Positions 33,003-41,464 of a stretch of 64,000 nt of DNA are shown in pieces. The stretch is from the NCBI GenBank assembly GCA_002712005.1, contig PASP01000004.1:548064-612063 (forward strand), written 5' to 3'. The DNA is from Halobacteriovoraceae bacterium (GTDB lineage Bacteria > Bdellovibrionota > Bacteriovoracia > Bacteriovoracales > Bacteriovoracaceae). Both the position numbers and the translations under genes were made by a program. Under the pieces are notes generated by a model. It was not told where the DNA came from. It did not search any database and was given only the letters and a program-made list of their open reading frames with translations. The first letter of the stretch is position 1. Every line of letters starts with the position of its first letter.

Positions 33003-33951
33003 AAAAATATCGCTCCAAATTACGATCGATCACTCTTTCTATCATAATTTTATCATTCTTTTTAAGTCGTATCTTAGTAAGACATAAATCTCTCGAAATC
33101 ACCTTAAATTCCTCTTTTATCTTTTCGGCATTCTCTAACTTGCCAATACAACACTGACCTAAACGTAAGGCGGAGTCCCTTAAATCAATCTTTAATTTTT
33201 CAGAGTGTGCCGAAATATCATTCAAAATCTCTTGGGAAGAAGTTTCAAAAAAGTTTATATTAAAAGATCCGGTTAGCCTTTCAAGTGGCCTTATATCCTC
33301 ATCATGAATCACTTCATCCTCATCGACTAAGACCTCAAGCCATGTTTTGCCAATTTGATCATAATGCAAGCAGAGATCTCCAAAATCTCCATCTAGAGTA
33401 AAAAGATGATTCCAGTCAGAAGAGATCTTAAGACCTCGTGCTTCATAGAATTCATTTGTTACATAGGCTTGAAAAGAATTCTGACTACTACTGGCTTTTT
33501 TAACTGAGCGATCCCATGATTCTAGTTCATGAACATAATCATTAAGTCCACAAATTGCCGATCTTACTTCTCGAGAAGATTCATTCCAAAATTCAGACTG
33601 AAAGGTTTCATTGCCAATAAGAAAAGAAAAATGATGATGTATTTTGTTCAAAATTTTTTGATCTATAGTTTCTACTTTCTCTTCAATACAATATCGCCCA
33701 TCGCTATTAATAACCTTTATACACTCATTGAGTTTTTTGATAATGAATTCTTCATTTCGATTTCCCTCAATAAAGCCTATAAAGCGTGAACGAAAAGGTC
33801 GTTCTTCTTTTAAAGAATCAAAAATAAGTTTTATCCAATAAAAAGAGATTTCATGATCTAAGATTTTCCATGACAGATGGATGGGGTTCTCTCTTCCCCA
33901 TAAAATCTCTAAAGACCATTGCGTGAATTCACTCTTTTGCTGTTTGACCAT
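32995..33951 (-). CDS. Unknown protein, shorter member of a tandem paralogue pair
   Basis: The 318-residue protein is the shorter copy of the pair and ends about where the shared domain of the 428-aa protein ends. It keeps KIHHHFSFLIG, the LNDYVHELESW helix, and GDFGDLCLHYDQIGKTWLEVLVDEDEVI. The C-terminus is Lys-rich (IRLKKNDKIMIERVIDRNLERYF). The 8-bp overlap with the downstream paralogue suggests they are made together and perhaps form a heteromer. No domain name can be given. It is not a recent duplication, because identity is patchy. Confidence 0.7.
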   Translation of the reverse strand: MVKQQKSEFTQWSLEILWGRENPIHLSWKILDHEISFYWIKLIFDSLKEERPFRSRFIGFIEGNRNEEFIIKKLNECIKVINSDGRYCIEEKVETIDQKILNKIHHHFSFLIGNETFQSEFWNESSREVRSAICGLNDYVHELESWDRSVKKASSSQNSFQAYVTNEFYEARGLKISSDWNHLFTLDGDFGDLCLHYDQIGKTWLEVLVDEDEVIHDEDIRPLERLTGSFNINFFETSSQEILNDISAHSEKLKIDLRDSALRLGQCCIGKLENAEKIKEEFKVISRDLCLTKIRLKKNDKIMIERVIDRNLERYFYE

Positions 33952-33994
33952 AGATTTGATTATAACCTAGAGTCCAAACACAAAAAACTGACTT

Positions 33995-34834
33995 TTATTT
34001 TTTAAACCAACATCTGGGACGTTCTTGATCGAATAGCCCGGCTAAGAAGGTATTGATTCGGCATTGGTTCTTAGGGTACGAATTATGTAGAGTTTCAGTG
34101 GCAGGCTTAATTTCAGCCCAATTGAGAGAAAACTCCCCCTCATCGGGCTTGAGTAGCTTCATAACAGAGGAGAAACCTCGAATGGCGCTAATCGTTCTCA
34201 GGCATATGGCCTCCTCCCATGAGGATATATGAGAGTGGTGACATAATTGTGACCCAGGATAATCAATGGCCTTATTCAAGTAATCTAACGTTTCCACCTG
34301 GCGTGAAAAGTATTTCTTCAAGCATACTTGAGTGGCAAAATAGTCAGCCTGCCCTTCACTAGATACTCCATCATACATAGGATGAGCAATCCTGATATAA
34401 GGACTCCCTCCGAGAATATGTCCCACCTCGTGACATGTAATTAAAGCGACAGCGTCATCATTCATCCCAGGAATCCTCGCCATTCCTCCCCAAAATCCTA
34501 ATTTCATAATTCCATCGACATTTGCGGTATAAGCTGTCAAATAAGGATTACTCCATTCCGGCACAGGAACAACAGGAACTCTAAAGCTTCTCATATCATC
34601 TTGATAAAGAGAGAAAACTCCATAAAAAATCTTATGAAAACTCTCTTCAGTTACTGTTGAAGTTGTCGGGTCATTTATTTCATACGAATACTTAGGTGCT
34701 CTCTGCTCATCTACGCTGGCAATGAGTGAGGGGGACATGAAAACAAAGCTCATCATGAAAATAACTAAAACTTTGTCTATTTTCTTGAGCAGCAATTGAA
34801 AGGGAGAGAATATAAAATAAGACTTGGGGTCCAT
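33995..34834 (-). CDS. Exported zinc metallopeptidase-like protein (HEVGH)
   Basis: The 279-residue protein has a hydrophobic N-terminus (VLVIFMMSFVFMSPSLIAS) that should act as an export signal. The active-site motif ALITCHEVGHILGG gives HExxH, and downstream SSEGQADYFATQVCLKKYF offers the third ligand Glu/Asp and the usual ADYFA helix of gluzincin-like peptidases. The rest has several Cys in the last 100 residues. It likely acts in the periplasm or outside the cell, possibly on cell-wall or prey proteins (inference). It stands alone, tail-to-head with the PilZ-like gene upstream (58 bp). Confidence 0.78.
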   Translation of the reverse strand: MDPKSYFIFSPFQLLLKKIDKVLVIFMMSFVFMSPSLIASVDEQRAPKYSYEINDPTTSTVTEESFHKIFYGVFSLYQDDMRSFRVPVVPVPEWSNPYLTAYTANVDGIMKLGFWGGMARIPGMNDDAVALITCHEVGHILGGSPYIRIAHPMYDGVSSEGQADYFATQVCLKKYFSRQVETLDYLNKAIDYPGSQLCHHSHISSWEEAICLRTISAIRGFSSVMKLLKPDEGEFSLNWAEIKPATETLHNSYPKNQCRINTFLAGLFDQERPRCWFKK

Positions 34835-34892
34835 GACCAGATATTGCCTTATATGGTCTATGACTACAATCAGCCCCTATAAATAATTCAAT

Positions 34893-35564
34893 TTAGATAA
34901 GTTGCTCAATAACTTGATCTTTGGAAAAGCGGATCCCAACTTTTATATATTTCTCGAATTCACCAGAGACGACCACTTTAGCGGAGCTCTTATGGACAAC
35001 AGAACCTTTAACTCGGGAAAGAGCTGCTACTTCTTCAGAGATATTGACTTCAACTTGGTCGCCTCTATAGAGCCCATCCAACCTTCTCGCCTTAATCTTT
35101 AAAGACATACCGGTAGTAGAAATATCTAAAATTTCTCCCTCATATTGAGACTTTTTTGTGAGTCCGTCCTCACCATAGGAAATAATCCAGTTATTCGGAC
35201 TTAGGTTTCTTGTTGGTTTATATCTTTGCCCTATTCTTAGATTTACAACCTTCAGCTCTGAAGGAAGATTAAAAGTAAGCCACTTATGAGCGTGATTTTT
35301 ATGAACAACTGTATCTAGAAAGACATTACTGGACTCATTAGTTATCGTAACTTCACTTCCTACAGGAAAGTCACTTGCCTGTTCAGATTCATCGTAAGGA
35401 ACGAGAGCAAACTCATTGAGTCCATCATTAATATGCTTAAGTTTGGCCAAAATCTTAGCCCCAGATTCTTTATGAGAGATAATAAAAAGTGAACCAAAAG
35501 ATAATGCTTTTTCAAAATAGTCGAGAATGATTTCTCTTGATTGAATAAATTCTTTTTCTAACAA
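34893..35564 (-). CDS. PilZ-domain-like protein
   Basis: The 223-residue protein has a first half like a YcgR-N or similar beta-rich region (SGAKILAKLKHINDGLNEFALVPYD, FPVGSEVTITNES). The second half fits PilZ: RIGQR and RYKPTR as the basic motif, and GEILDISTTGMSLKI as the DxSxxG motif, followed by RGDQVEVNI and KVGIRFS. PilZ domains bind cyclic di-GMP through the Arg motif and DxSxxG. With the HD-GYP gene at 53330 it suggests cyclic di-GMP signalling in this organism. The long spacing between the two motifs is a little unusual. Confidence 0.75.
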   Translation of the reverse strand: MLEKEFIQSREIILDYFEKALSFGSLFIISHKESGAKILAKLKHINDGLNEFALVPYDESEQASDFPVGSEVTITNESSNVFLDTVVHKNHAHKWLTFNLPSELKVVNLRIGQRYKPTRNLSPNNWIISYGEDGLTKKSQYEGEILDISTTGMSLKIKARRLDGLYRGDQVEVNISEEVAALSRVKGSVVHKSSAKVVVSGEFEKYIKVGIRFSKDQVIEQLI

Positions 35565-35720
35565 ATCTCAACTCCAATGAATTGTTCTCTACTCTTATTA
35601 GAACCTGTATTGGCGGGGAAATGAAGCCGGTCAAGATTGCTTTCTCTTTTACAAAAGTAAGACTTCCTTATTTACGGCCGTTTAAAGTTTTTACAGCTCC
35701 CTTTATTTCCCTAAGAAACA

Positions 35721-35738
35721 TCACTGTAATTACAGTGA
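35721..35738. promoter_or_regulatory. 18-bp perfect palindrome upstream of a sigma-54 promoter (enhancer site candidate)
   Basis: TCACTGTAATTACAGTGA is its own complement. Its centre is 27 bp before the -24 box of the sigma-54 promoter at 35757. A bacterial enhancer-binding protein or another dimeric regulator could bind here, though enhancer sites are usually a little further upstream. Confidence 0.65.
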
Positions 35739-35756
35739 CTTACACGCGGAAATAAC

Positions 35757-35772
35757 TGGCACGCCCTTTGCT
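35757..35772 (+). promoter_or_regulatory. Sigma-54 promoter (-24/-12)
   Basis: TGGCACGCCCTTTGCT matches the RpoN consensus TGGCACG-N4-TTGC(A/T) exactly, with the GG and GC at the needed 10-bp spacing. The start of transcription would be near 35783, giving a leader of about 30 nt with AGGAG before the ATG at 35814. Confidence 0.85.
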
Positions 35773-35813
35773 CTATTAAATAGTGAAATTCCAATTAGAG
35801 AGAGGAGAATGGA

Positions 35814-36170
35814 ATGAAAACTTTAAGAAACTTATTTAGCTTATGCTTATTTCTAACATCGACTATGGCCATGGCGGCTCCACAGATTATATGTACTACA
35901 CCGAGAGAGTCCAAAGTTGTTCTCATTAAAGATACTTCGGTAGCACTCTCTACCCCAGAGAAGCTTATCAACCAAAGAACAGTGGCCAGTGTTTCTTCTG
36001 TAAGAACTAAATTACAAGGAAAGGGATTCACTAAGATTATCTTTTTAGATGGAATAAAGCACACCATTCATATTGAAAATCAAAATGATTTTTCTGACGT
36101 TAATGACTATATGGTGATGCGCTCACAAGAGGGTCATGAGATTACCTATCCTCTAACCTGTAATAAGTAA
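35814..36170 (+). CDS. Small exported protein behind a sigma-54 promoter
   Basis: The 118-residue protein has a signal peptide (MKTLRNLFSLCLFLTSTMAMA, cleavage after residue 21) and a beta-rich mature part with two Cys (APQIICTTPRESK and the terminal YPLTCNK) that could form a disulfide. No family is recognised. It is the only gene directly after the sigma-54 promoter at 35757-35772, so its expression should depend on an RpoN activator. Short exported proteins under RpoN control can relate to envelope or attack-phase functions in predators, but this is inference. The downstream gene is convergent. Confidence 0.72.
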   Translation: MKTLRNLFSLCLFLTSTMAMAAPQIICTTPRESKVVLIKDTSVALSTPEKLINQRTVASVSSVRTKLQGKGFTKIIFLDGIKHTIHIENQNDFSDVNDYMVMRSQEGHEITYPLTCNK

Positions 36171-36176
36171 TTTTCA

Positions 36177-36983
36177 TCAACGACCAAATTTAAATTTCTT
36201 TATACTGTCGCCCTTTCCTCTCTCGGGCACAATATAATTTTCGCACCCTTCCACAGCAACAACTTCTTCCTTATCAAGGGAAACGACTTTTTCGAGTTCA
36301 ACAAATGAACTCAATCGTCTTTTAGATTTCTGATTATAAAAAGCAAGTTCAATTGAGTAGTCACCCTTTAACTCCATCCCACCATTAACTGTTACAGGAC
36401 TATAGCTAATCAATTCTACCTTTCTATTCACTTTAATATCATCAGCACCACTCACGACCCAATTCTGCTTAGGCTTAATACTTTGTGCTTTAAGCGATAA
36501 ACTGGAAATGATATAGCGATGATTTAAAGCGGGACAGGGTAACTCATTCAGACGCATCGAAATCGAAGAAGCCGCATAATTTATCCCAATAGAACCTTTT
36601 TTTGGCGAACTAAATCGTAAATTCTGACTATCTCTAGGATCAGGAGATACCAACATCATAGAATAGAACCCTAGTGTCTCAGTTCTCAATCCTTGCTTAC
36701 GAGAGAGTTTAATAAGCCAAGAGTCTATACCTTTTTTACTATAAAGAACTTCCAGGGCCTGATCTTCAATATTAGGAAGTTCAAAAGAAAATCTCATACC
36801 TCTTGAAACTAAATCACGCGCCCCTTTACCAACCTTCCAAGGAATTTCTCTCACCTCATCAATAGCAACACCAGAAGTAGAAATATAGGCGGTATTACTT
36901 TCGTATCTAAAATCAGCTGTTTTTGAACAGCTCATAAAAAGAGAAAGGATTAGTAAATATAAAGAAACTTTTTGTCTTCTAAT
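36177..36983 (-). CDS. Probable lipoprotein, unknown function (proposed ATT start)
   Basis: The frame from ATG 36935 gives 252 residues but begins MSCSKTADF, cutting off an apparent lipoprotein signal. Reading upstream in frame gives RRQKVSLYLLILSLFMSC, a normal basic n-region, hydrophobic core and lipobox-like FMS-Cys. The only possible start there is an ATT at 36983 with GGAG 7 nt before it; no ATG, GTG or TTG exists before the upstream stop. ATT starts are rare. The extended frame overlaps manA by 34 bp. The mature part is beta-rich and unknown (RYIISSLSLKAQS, ELKGDYSIELAFYNQ). If the ATT is not used, the protein would be cytoplasmic from 36935. Confidence 0.6.
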   Translation of the reverse strand: MRRQKVSLYLLILSLFMSCSKTADFRYESNTAYISTSGVAIDEVREIPWKVGKGARDLVSRGMRFSFELPNIEDQALEVLYSKKGIDSWLIKLSRKQGLRTETLGFYSMMLVSPDPRDSQNLRFSSPKKGSIGINYAASSISMRLNELPCPALNHRYIISSLSLKAQSIKPKQNWVVSGADDIKVNRKVELISYSPVTVNGGMELKGDYSIELAFYNQKSKRRLSSFVELEKVVSLDKEEVVAVEGCENYIVPERGKGDSIKKFKFGR

Positions 36984-37885
36984 TTTTCTTCTCCGGAGGT
37001 TGCTTGGATGATGAGTCTTTCCTCATCTTTTATAAGTACCGCTTCAAAAGGAGCGATTAAAGTATCATTTACTTGAATGGGATAATCTAAGTTTAATAAA
37101 GTTGAAGGTCTTTGCTTATTTGATCTATTAATCTCAACTTTAGAGTTTTTCTTTAGCTGATAATAATCGAGACTGAAGTCACGATGTTCAATCAAGGTCG
37201 ACAAACTCTCACTTTTCAAATGAGGTTTAGGCCTAAAGCAATCAATCCTATTATCTTCCGAGGAAAAATTGATGACATCCATTGCTTTTTTCACATGGAG
37301 CTCTCTGGACTTTCCTTCTTTATCTACTCTATTCCAATCCCAAACTCTATAGGTTACTCCTGAGCTTTGCTGAACCTCGGCCAGGGTAACTCCTTTACCG
37401 ATAGCATGAATCGTACCCGCCGGAACATAGAAGAAGTCGCCTGCTTTAACTGGATAGAAATTTAAGAGTTCATTTAAGTTCTCTTTTTTCTCAATGGCTT
37501 CCTGAAGTGCAACTCGAGTGACTCCTTCTTTTAGACCAAGATAAATTCCTTCTCCTTCGTTAGCATCAAGAATAAACCAACACTCTGTCTTGCCTAGACT
37601 ATTTTCATGCAATTGAGCGTATTGATCATCAGGATGAACCTGAACACTTAGATCATCACTGGTATCAATGAATTTAACTAAATATTTGAAAGCATCTTCT
37701 TCTAATTGTTCCGAGAGAATATTTCCCTCTTCAGTATAACTTGGTCCATCTTTTAATAGTGAGACTTCCCAAGTCTCTCCAATCTGATCAAGATTGAGGC
37801 CCCAATCAGCAGAGATATTCTTCATTGTTTTTAATTTTATTCCCCCCCAAATTTTTTCAACAACATGGGGCTTAAGCTTCAACAT
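36950..37885 (-). CDS. manA: Mannose-6-phosphate isomerase, class I
   Basis: The 311-residue protein is the short bacterial type-I phosphomannose isomerase. Zinc ligands are visible in SVQVHPDD (Gln and His), GKTECWFIL (Glu) and VPAGTIHAIG (His). It begins LKLKPHVVEKIWGGIKLK, typical of the family. It interconverts mannose 6-phosphate and fructose 6-phosphate, feeding GDP-mannose for surface polysaccharide or using mannose as a carbon source. The C-terminal half is a cupin-like beta region. The 3' end overlaps the proposed extended start of the next gene. Confidence 0.93.
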   Translation of the reverse strand: MLKLKPHVVEKIWGGIKLKTMKNISADWGLNLDQIGETWEVSLLKDGPSYTEEGNILSEQLEEDAFKYLVKFIDTSDDLSVQVHPDDQYAQLHENSLGKTECWFILDANEGEGIYLGLKEGVTRVALQEAIEKKENLNELLNFYPVKAGDFFYVPAGTIHAIGKGVTLAEVQQSSGVTYRVWDWNRVDKEGKSRELHVKKAMDVINFSSEDNRIDCFRPKPHLKSESLSTLIEHRDFSLDYYQLKKNSKVEINRSNKQRPSTLLNLDYPIQVNDTLIAPFEAVLIKDEERLIIQATSGEEKLEDKKFLYIY

Positions 37886-38064
37886 ATATAATCCAGATCT
37901 TTAAATATCTTTAAAATTTAACACCATAAAAAATGGTCACTTACAGTTTAGAAACTCTATTGGACCAATGCAAGCCAATTGAGCTAACTCACTAATATTA
38001 AAAGAATGAAAATCAGAAAAAGAATAGTCTTTGAGCCAAAACAACCTCAAGTTATTCTATATCT

Positions 38065-38760
38065 ATGAAAAAGTTCCCCTTACCTATTCTTCCTTTACCG
38101 GAATTGGTTCTCTTTCCCCATACGGTTATCCCCATGCTAATCGTGGAACCGACCTATGTGAAAATGATTAAGGACTGCATTCTAACCGACCAATCTATAG
38201 GAGTGGCCTTAGCAGAACCCATAAATGATGAAAAAACAATCGCAAAGTATACACCTCAGAAGGTTGCGACAATGGGAAAGCCTGTCCTTCTGGAAGAACT
38301 GGATGATGGCTCGATAAAAGTTCTCATTAGAGGAGAAGAACGAATCGAACTTTTAAGGGTAGAACAAAATATTCCCTATCTTATATATCAAGTCAGAGAA
38401 TTACCCGATATTAAAGAAAGCTCACAATTTCATTTTGATGGACCTAAGATTGAAAGACTAAAAGATATACTTTTTCAATGGCTTGATGACACTGTCTCAG
38501 ACTCTGTTGAAAGAGATACTTTTATCGACTCACTCGAGTCTCTCCATCACTTTATCGATTATCTCTCTATGTTCTTGGTTCATGATAGATCCATGAGACA
38601 ACTTCTTTTAGAGAACTGTTCACTCCATGAAAGGATTCAAGTTTTGAGTACTTTACTCAGGGGCGATTACCCTGACTGTGAAGACGAAATGGTCTTAGAG
38701 GCCATCAAAGAATTTGAATATGGCGGTACCTCAGAAGTTTATGGAAAAGTCGTACACTAG
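38065..38760 (+). CDS. LON substrate-binding domain protein
   Basis: The 231-residue protein is a stand-alone N-terminal LON domain (PF02190): FPLPILPLPELVLFPHTVIPMLI at the start, then the IGVALAEP and KPVLLEELDDGSIKVLIRGEERIELL strands, and a helical C-terminal part. It lacks the ATPase and protease domains, so it is not Lon itself. Such proteins are widespread with unknown function, perhaps as adaptor or regulator of protein turnover. It converges on the dolichol-kinase-like gene, with 4 bp between stops. Confidence 0.88.
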   Translation: MKKFPLPILPLPELVLFPHTVIPMLIVEPTYVKMIKDCILTDQSIGVALAEPINDEKTIAKYTPQKVATMGKPVLLEELDDGSIKVLIRGEERIELLRVEQNIPYLIYQVRELPDIKESSQFHFDGPKIERLKDILFQWLDDTVSDSVERDTFIDSLESLHHFIDYLSMFLVHDRSMRQLLLENCSLHERIQVLSTLLRGDYPDCEDEMVLEAIKEFEYGGTSEVYGKVVH

Positions 38761-38764
38761 TGAA

Positions 38765-39430
38765 TTAGTTAAAATAGAGAAAGAAGTAATTCAATACTGT
38801 AATCCCCAATCCAGATACCAAAGGAATCGTTAGATTATCATCTAAGAAGATAGACAATAACTCACTAAATACCCCGATCATAGCTGCTATCATAGCAAAC
38901 CAAATCAGATCAAATTCTTGAATGCCATGACCCAAAAGATAAACAAGAGTGATTAAGTAACAAGTGACAAAACCCGCTAAAGAACCTTGCAGAGATTTAT
39001 TAGGAAGGATTTTATCCTTTCCATAAAGAACACCAAAAATACTTGAAATAGGATCACTAAAAATAAGAAAGAGTACGGAGAGAATCGCAATCTTTTCGGA
39101 GAAGAAAAATAGAGATAGGGATGCGCCAAGAGCATAGAAAGGAAATCCACTCATAGAATTTCTTTCGGACTCTCTCATGAATGGGCCCATAGCTTTAAGA
39201 ACGACTTCGTTCATTTTTTCAAACTTCATTCTCAAAAATTCTACTGCAAAAGCACTTAAGGCCAAGGTCAATAAAATAGTCGCTGTCTCTTCTTTGGCCA
39301 TATTCAATTGAATATGAGCCCCTAATCCAATCAGGCCAGTTCCCATGTGCCAGGCCTTACGAAGAAGATGAAGATCTCCTCTAAGTTTAAGTTGTGACTC
39401 AGTTTCTATAGCCGATATATTTCGTGACAT
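38765..39430 (-). CDS. Dolichol/phytol kinase-like integral membrane protein
   Basis: The 221-residue protein has six or seven hydrophobic helices and the CTP-dependent lipid kinase motif region: FSDPISSIFGVLYGKDKILPNKSLQGSLAGF. The first helix has LRKAWHMGTGL, with the conserved His. SEC59/VTE5-type enzymes phosphorylate polyprenols or phytol using CTP. Bacterial members are common, but their lipid is unknown. The closing helices (AAMIGVFSELLSIFLDDNLTIPL) match the family's SE-x-LS...DDNLTIP ending. Confidence 0.87.
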   Translation of the reverse strand: MSRNISAIETESQLKLRGDLHLLRKAWHMGTGLIGLGAHIQLNMAKEETATILLTLALSAFAVEFLRMKFEKMNEVVLKAMGPFMRESERNSMSGFPFYALGASLSLFFFSEKIAILSVLFLIFSDPISSIFGVLYGKDKILPNKSLQGSLAGFVTCYLITLVYLLGHGIQEFDLIWFAMIAAMIGVFSELLSIFLDDNLTIPLVSGLGITVLNYFFLYFN

Positions 39431-39808
39431 GGATTCTCCAAGCTCTTTAAATTATTTACTTTAACCTTATTTGAGAATTAAATCTAACCCTTCAAACCCA
39501 TTCCAGTCCAGACAAAAAAGATCAGGTACTCTTATTTACAACAGGTGTCAAAATAATATTTAAGTAAAACTCAGCTTATGAGGTCAATTTTTAATCTTTG
39601 CTATGGGACTTAAAAACGCAAAGATAACTCCCCTTACCCCTTACATTAATTGAAGAACTCGTTATAATGGAGGAGCTAAAATCATTATGATTTTAGGAAA
39701 TTAGATATAAAATCCATAGTGAATGATTACTAAAAAAATTCACTTTATATAAAGGGTTCTCCTTGTGGTTTGCATGGCCAAAGGATTGCTCAAGAAGAGT
39801 AGAAATAA
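39431..39808. other. 378-bp intergenic region with one promoter candidate
   Basis: The gap between the divergent dolichol-kinase-like and ParA-like genes contains a good promoter at 39641-39668 and a 7-bp inverted repeat AGTGAAT/ATTCACT near 39718-39743. A 12-codon frame at 39774-39812 ends on the ParA-like start codon, but without a convincing ribosome site. Confidence 0.55.
39641..39668 (+). promoter_or_regulatory. Sigma-70-type promoter for the ParA-like operon
   Basis: TTACAT (39641-39646) and TATAAT (39663-39668) are separated by 16 bp, about 140 bp before the start of the ParA-like gene. The -10 box is perfect; the -35 box matches four of six bases. Confidence 0.65.
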
Positions 39809-40762
39809 ATGAATTGGCCTGAAAATAGCTCCTCATTTCCCGACAATCTGAAAGACCGCTTCTCTGGTCACAACCAAAAAATTTGGGCCATAGGTGGCGG
39901 AAAAGGTGGAGTTGGAAAAAGCTTAGTTACTGCAAATCTTTCGATTTGCCTCTCCCTTATGGGATATCGTGTGATTTCAATTGACCTCGACTTAGGAGGG
40001 GCCAATCTTCACACCTGTCTTGGAGTTCCGATTCCAGAGAAAACTCTTTCTGATTATCTTACTAAGAAAGAGCGGTATCTCCAGGATCTGGTTACCCCAA
40101 CACCGATTCCCAACCTATCTATAATTAGTGGGGCTCAAGATGATGTAGGAATTGCAAATCTTAAGCAAATGCATAAAGCAAAGATTTTAGCAAAAATGCG
40201 CGAACTCGATGCAGACTACGTCCTTCTCGACCTTGGTGCGGGAACGACTTTCAATACTCTCGACTTTTTTATCTCAGCAGATCAGGGTATTTTAACAGCT
40301 TTGCCTGAGCCTACTTCAATTGAAAATACTTATCGCTTTATCAAGTCGGTTTATCACAGAAAACTTAAGATGGCCGAAGACCTCCTTGAAGTTGGTCCGC
40401 TAATTGATCAAGCGATGAATACAAGAATTACTAATAATTCAACCCCTGCCGATTTAATCAACCGAGTAATCGAGATTAACCCCCATATGGGTAAGAAGCT
40501 TCAAGCAGAAGTTAACCGTCTCGTTCCCAAGCTCATTATTAATCAGGTAAGAACTCAAGCTGATATTGATATCGGATTCTCGATGAAAATTATCTGTAAG
40601 AAGTACTTTGGAATCAATCTCGATTACGCTGGATACTTAGAGTACGATGCTTCTGTATGGCAAAGTGTAAAAAAGAGAAGACCACTACTGATGGAATTCC
40701 CTAATTCAAGCTTAGTAAGCAACTTTGACCGAATTATTCATAGACTATTAAATCTAAATTAG
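39809..40762 (+). CDS. MinD/ParA-like P-loop ATPase
   Basis: The 317-residue protein has the deviant Walker A GGGKGGVGKSLVTANLSICL (about residues 29-48), the switch ISIDLDLGGANLHTCLG, and a Walker B-like ADYVLLDLGAGT. This places it with the MinD/ParA/FlhG (FleN) group of partner-activated ATPases that position structures at poles or membrane. No MinC, MinE or FlhF is next to it. Instead the next gene encodes a J-domain/HTH protein, so the pair may make one positional system. The gene starts the co-directional run that continues to TatD. Confidence 0.88.
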   Translation: MNWPENSSSFPDNLKDRFSGHNQKIWAIGGGKGGVGKSLVTANLSICLSLMGYRVISIDLDLGGANLHTCLGVPIPEKTLSDYLTKKERYLQDLVTPTPIPNLSIISGAQDDVGIANLKQMHKAKILAKMRELDADYVLLDLGAGTTFNTLDFFISADQGILTALPEPTSIENTYRFIKSVYHRKLKMAEDLLEVGPLIDQAMNTRITNNSTPADLINRVIEINPHMGKKLQAEVNRLVPKLIINQVRTQADIDIGFSMKIICKKYFGINLDYAGYLEYDASVWQSVKKRRPLLMEFPNSSLVSNFDRIIHRLLNLN

Positions 40763-40782
40763 ATTGAAGGGCAGACATAAAC

Positions 40783-41460
40783 GTGCAAGAGAGTATAAAG
40801 AACTATTACGAAATTCTTGAAGTTCCTGAAGATGCGGATGGGGATACCATTCATCGCGGATATATGAGGGCCAAGAATGCCTATACTCAGGATTCCCTAG
40901 CTCTCTATTCTTTAATGTCTCCTGAAGAATGCGCGAAGACTTTAGAGCTTATTGAAGAAGCTTACTCTATCCTCTCCAATATAAATAAAAGAAAACAATA
41001 TGATCAAGCTCGTGGATTAAATAACCAAGGCGTCTATGGAAGCTCACAAGCAAAAGGCAGTGCAGAAGATATGACCATGGGTTATAATCCCGACAAAAAA
41101 TACGACGAGAAAAGGGCTACATCAGGCTCTATGTTTAAGATCATGGCCAATATGCGCTACACTCTTGATTACAAAGTAAATGCTGACTTTGAAAAAGAAA
41201 TTGAACAGGCCAGTGATTACTCAGGAGACTTTCTTAAAAAGATTAGAGAATACAAAGGTGTTGAAATTTCGCGAATGGCAGAAATGACAAAAATCTCTAA
41301 GACCTATATACGTTACATTGAAGATGAAGAATTTGATAAGTTACCTGCAGCTGTTTATGTAAGAGGTTTCGTTTATCAATATGCTAAGACATTAAAACTT
41401 AATCCTGAACTGGTTGCGAATTCTTTTCTTTACCGTCTAAAACAAGCCACAGAAAGCTAA
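40783..41460 (+). CDS. J-domain-like protein fused to a RodZ-type HTH domain
   Basis: The 225-residue protein starts at a GTG. Residues about 5-75 look like a J domain (NYYEILEVPEDADGDTIHRGYMRAKNAY, then SILSNINKRKQYDQAR), but the HPD motif needed to activate DnaK is missing (the loop reads YTQDSLAL). Residues about 145-220 form an HTH_25 domain as in RodZ: YKGVEISRMAEMTKISKTYIRYIEDEEFDKLPAAVYVRGFVYQYAKTLKL. No transmembrane helix follows, unlike RodZ. The combination next to a ParA-like ATPase suggests a cytoskeletal or polar-positioning role rather than chaperone work. Confidence 0.82.
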   Translation: MQESIKNYYEILEVPEDADGDTIHRGYMRAKNAYTQDSLALYSLMSPEECAKTLELIEEAYSILSNINKRKQYDQARGLNNQGVYGSSQAKGSAEDMTMGYNPDKKYDEKRATSGSMFKIMANMRYTLDYKVNADFEKEIEQASDYSGDFLKKIREYKGVEISRMAEMTKISKTYIRYIEDEEFDKLPAAVYVRGFVYQYAKTLKLNPELVANSFLYRLKQATES

Positions 41461-41464
41461 AACG

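Noticed and set aside
39774-39812. 12-residue basic frame whose stop overlaps the ParA-like start (ATGA)
   Set aside because: The arrangement is suggestive of coupling, but the ribosome site is weak (GTGG) and such short frames are common by chance.
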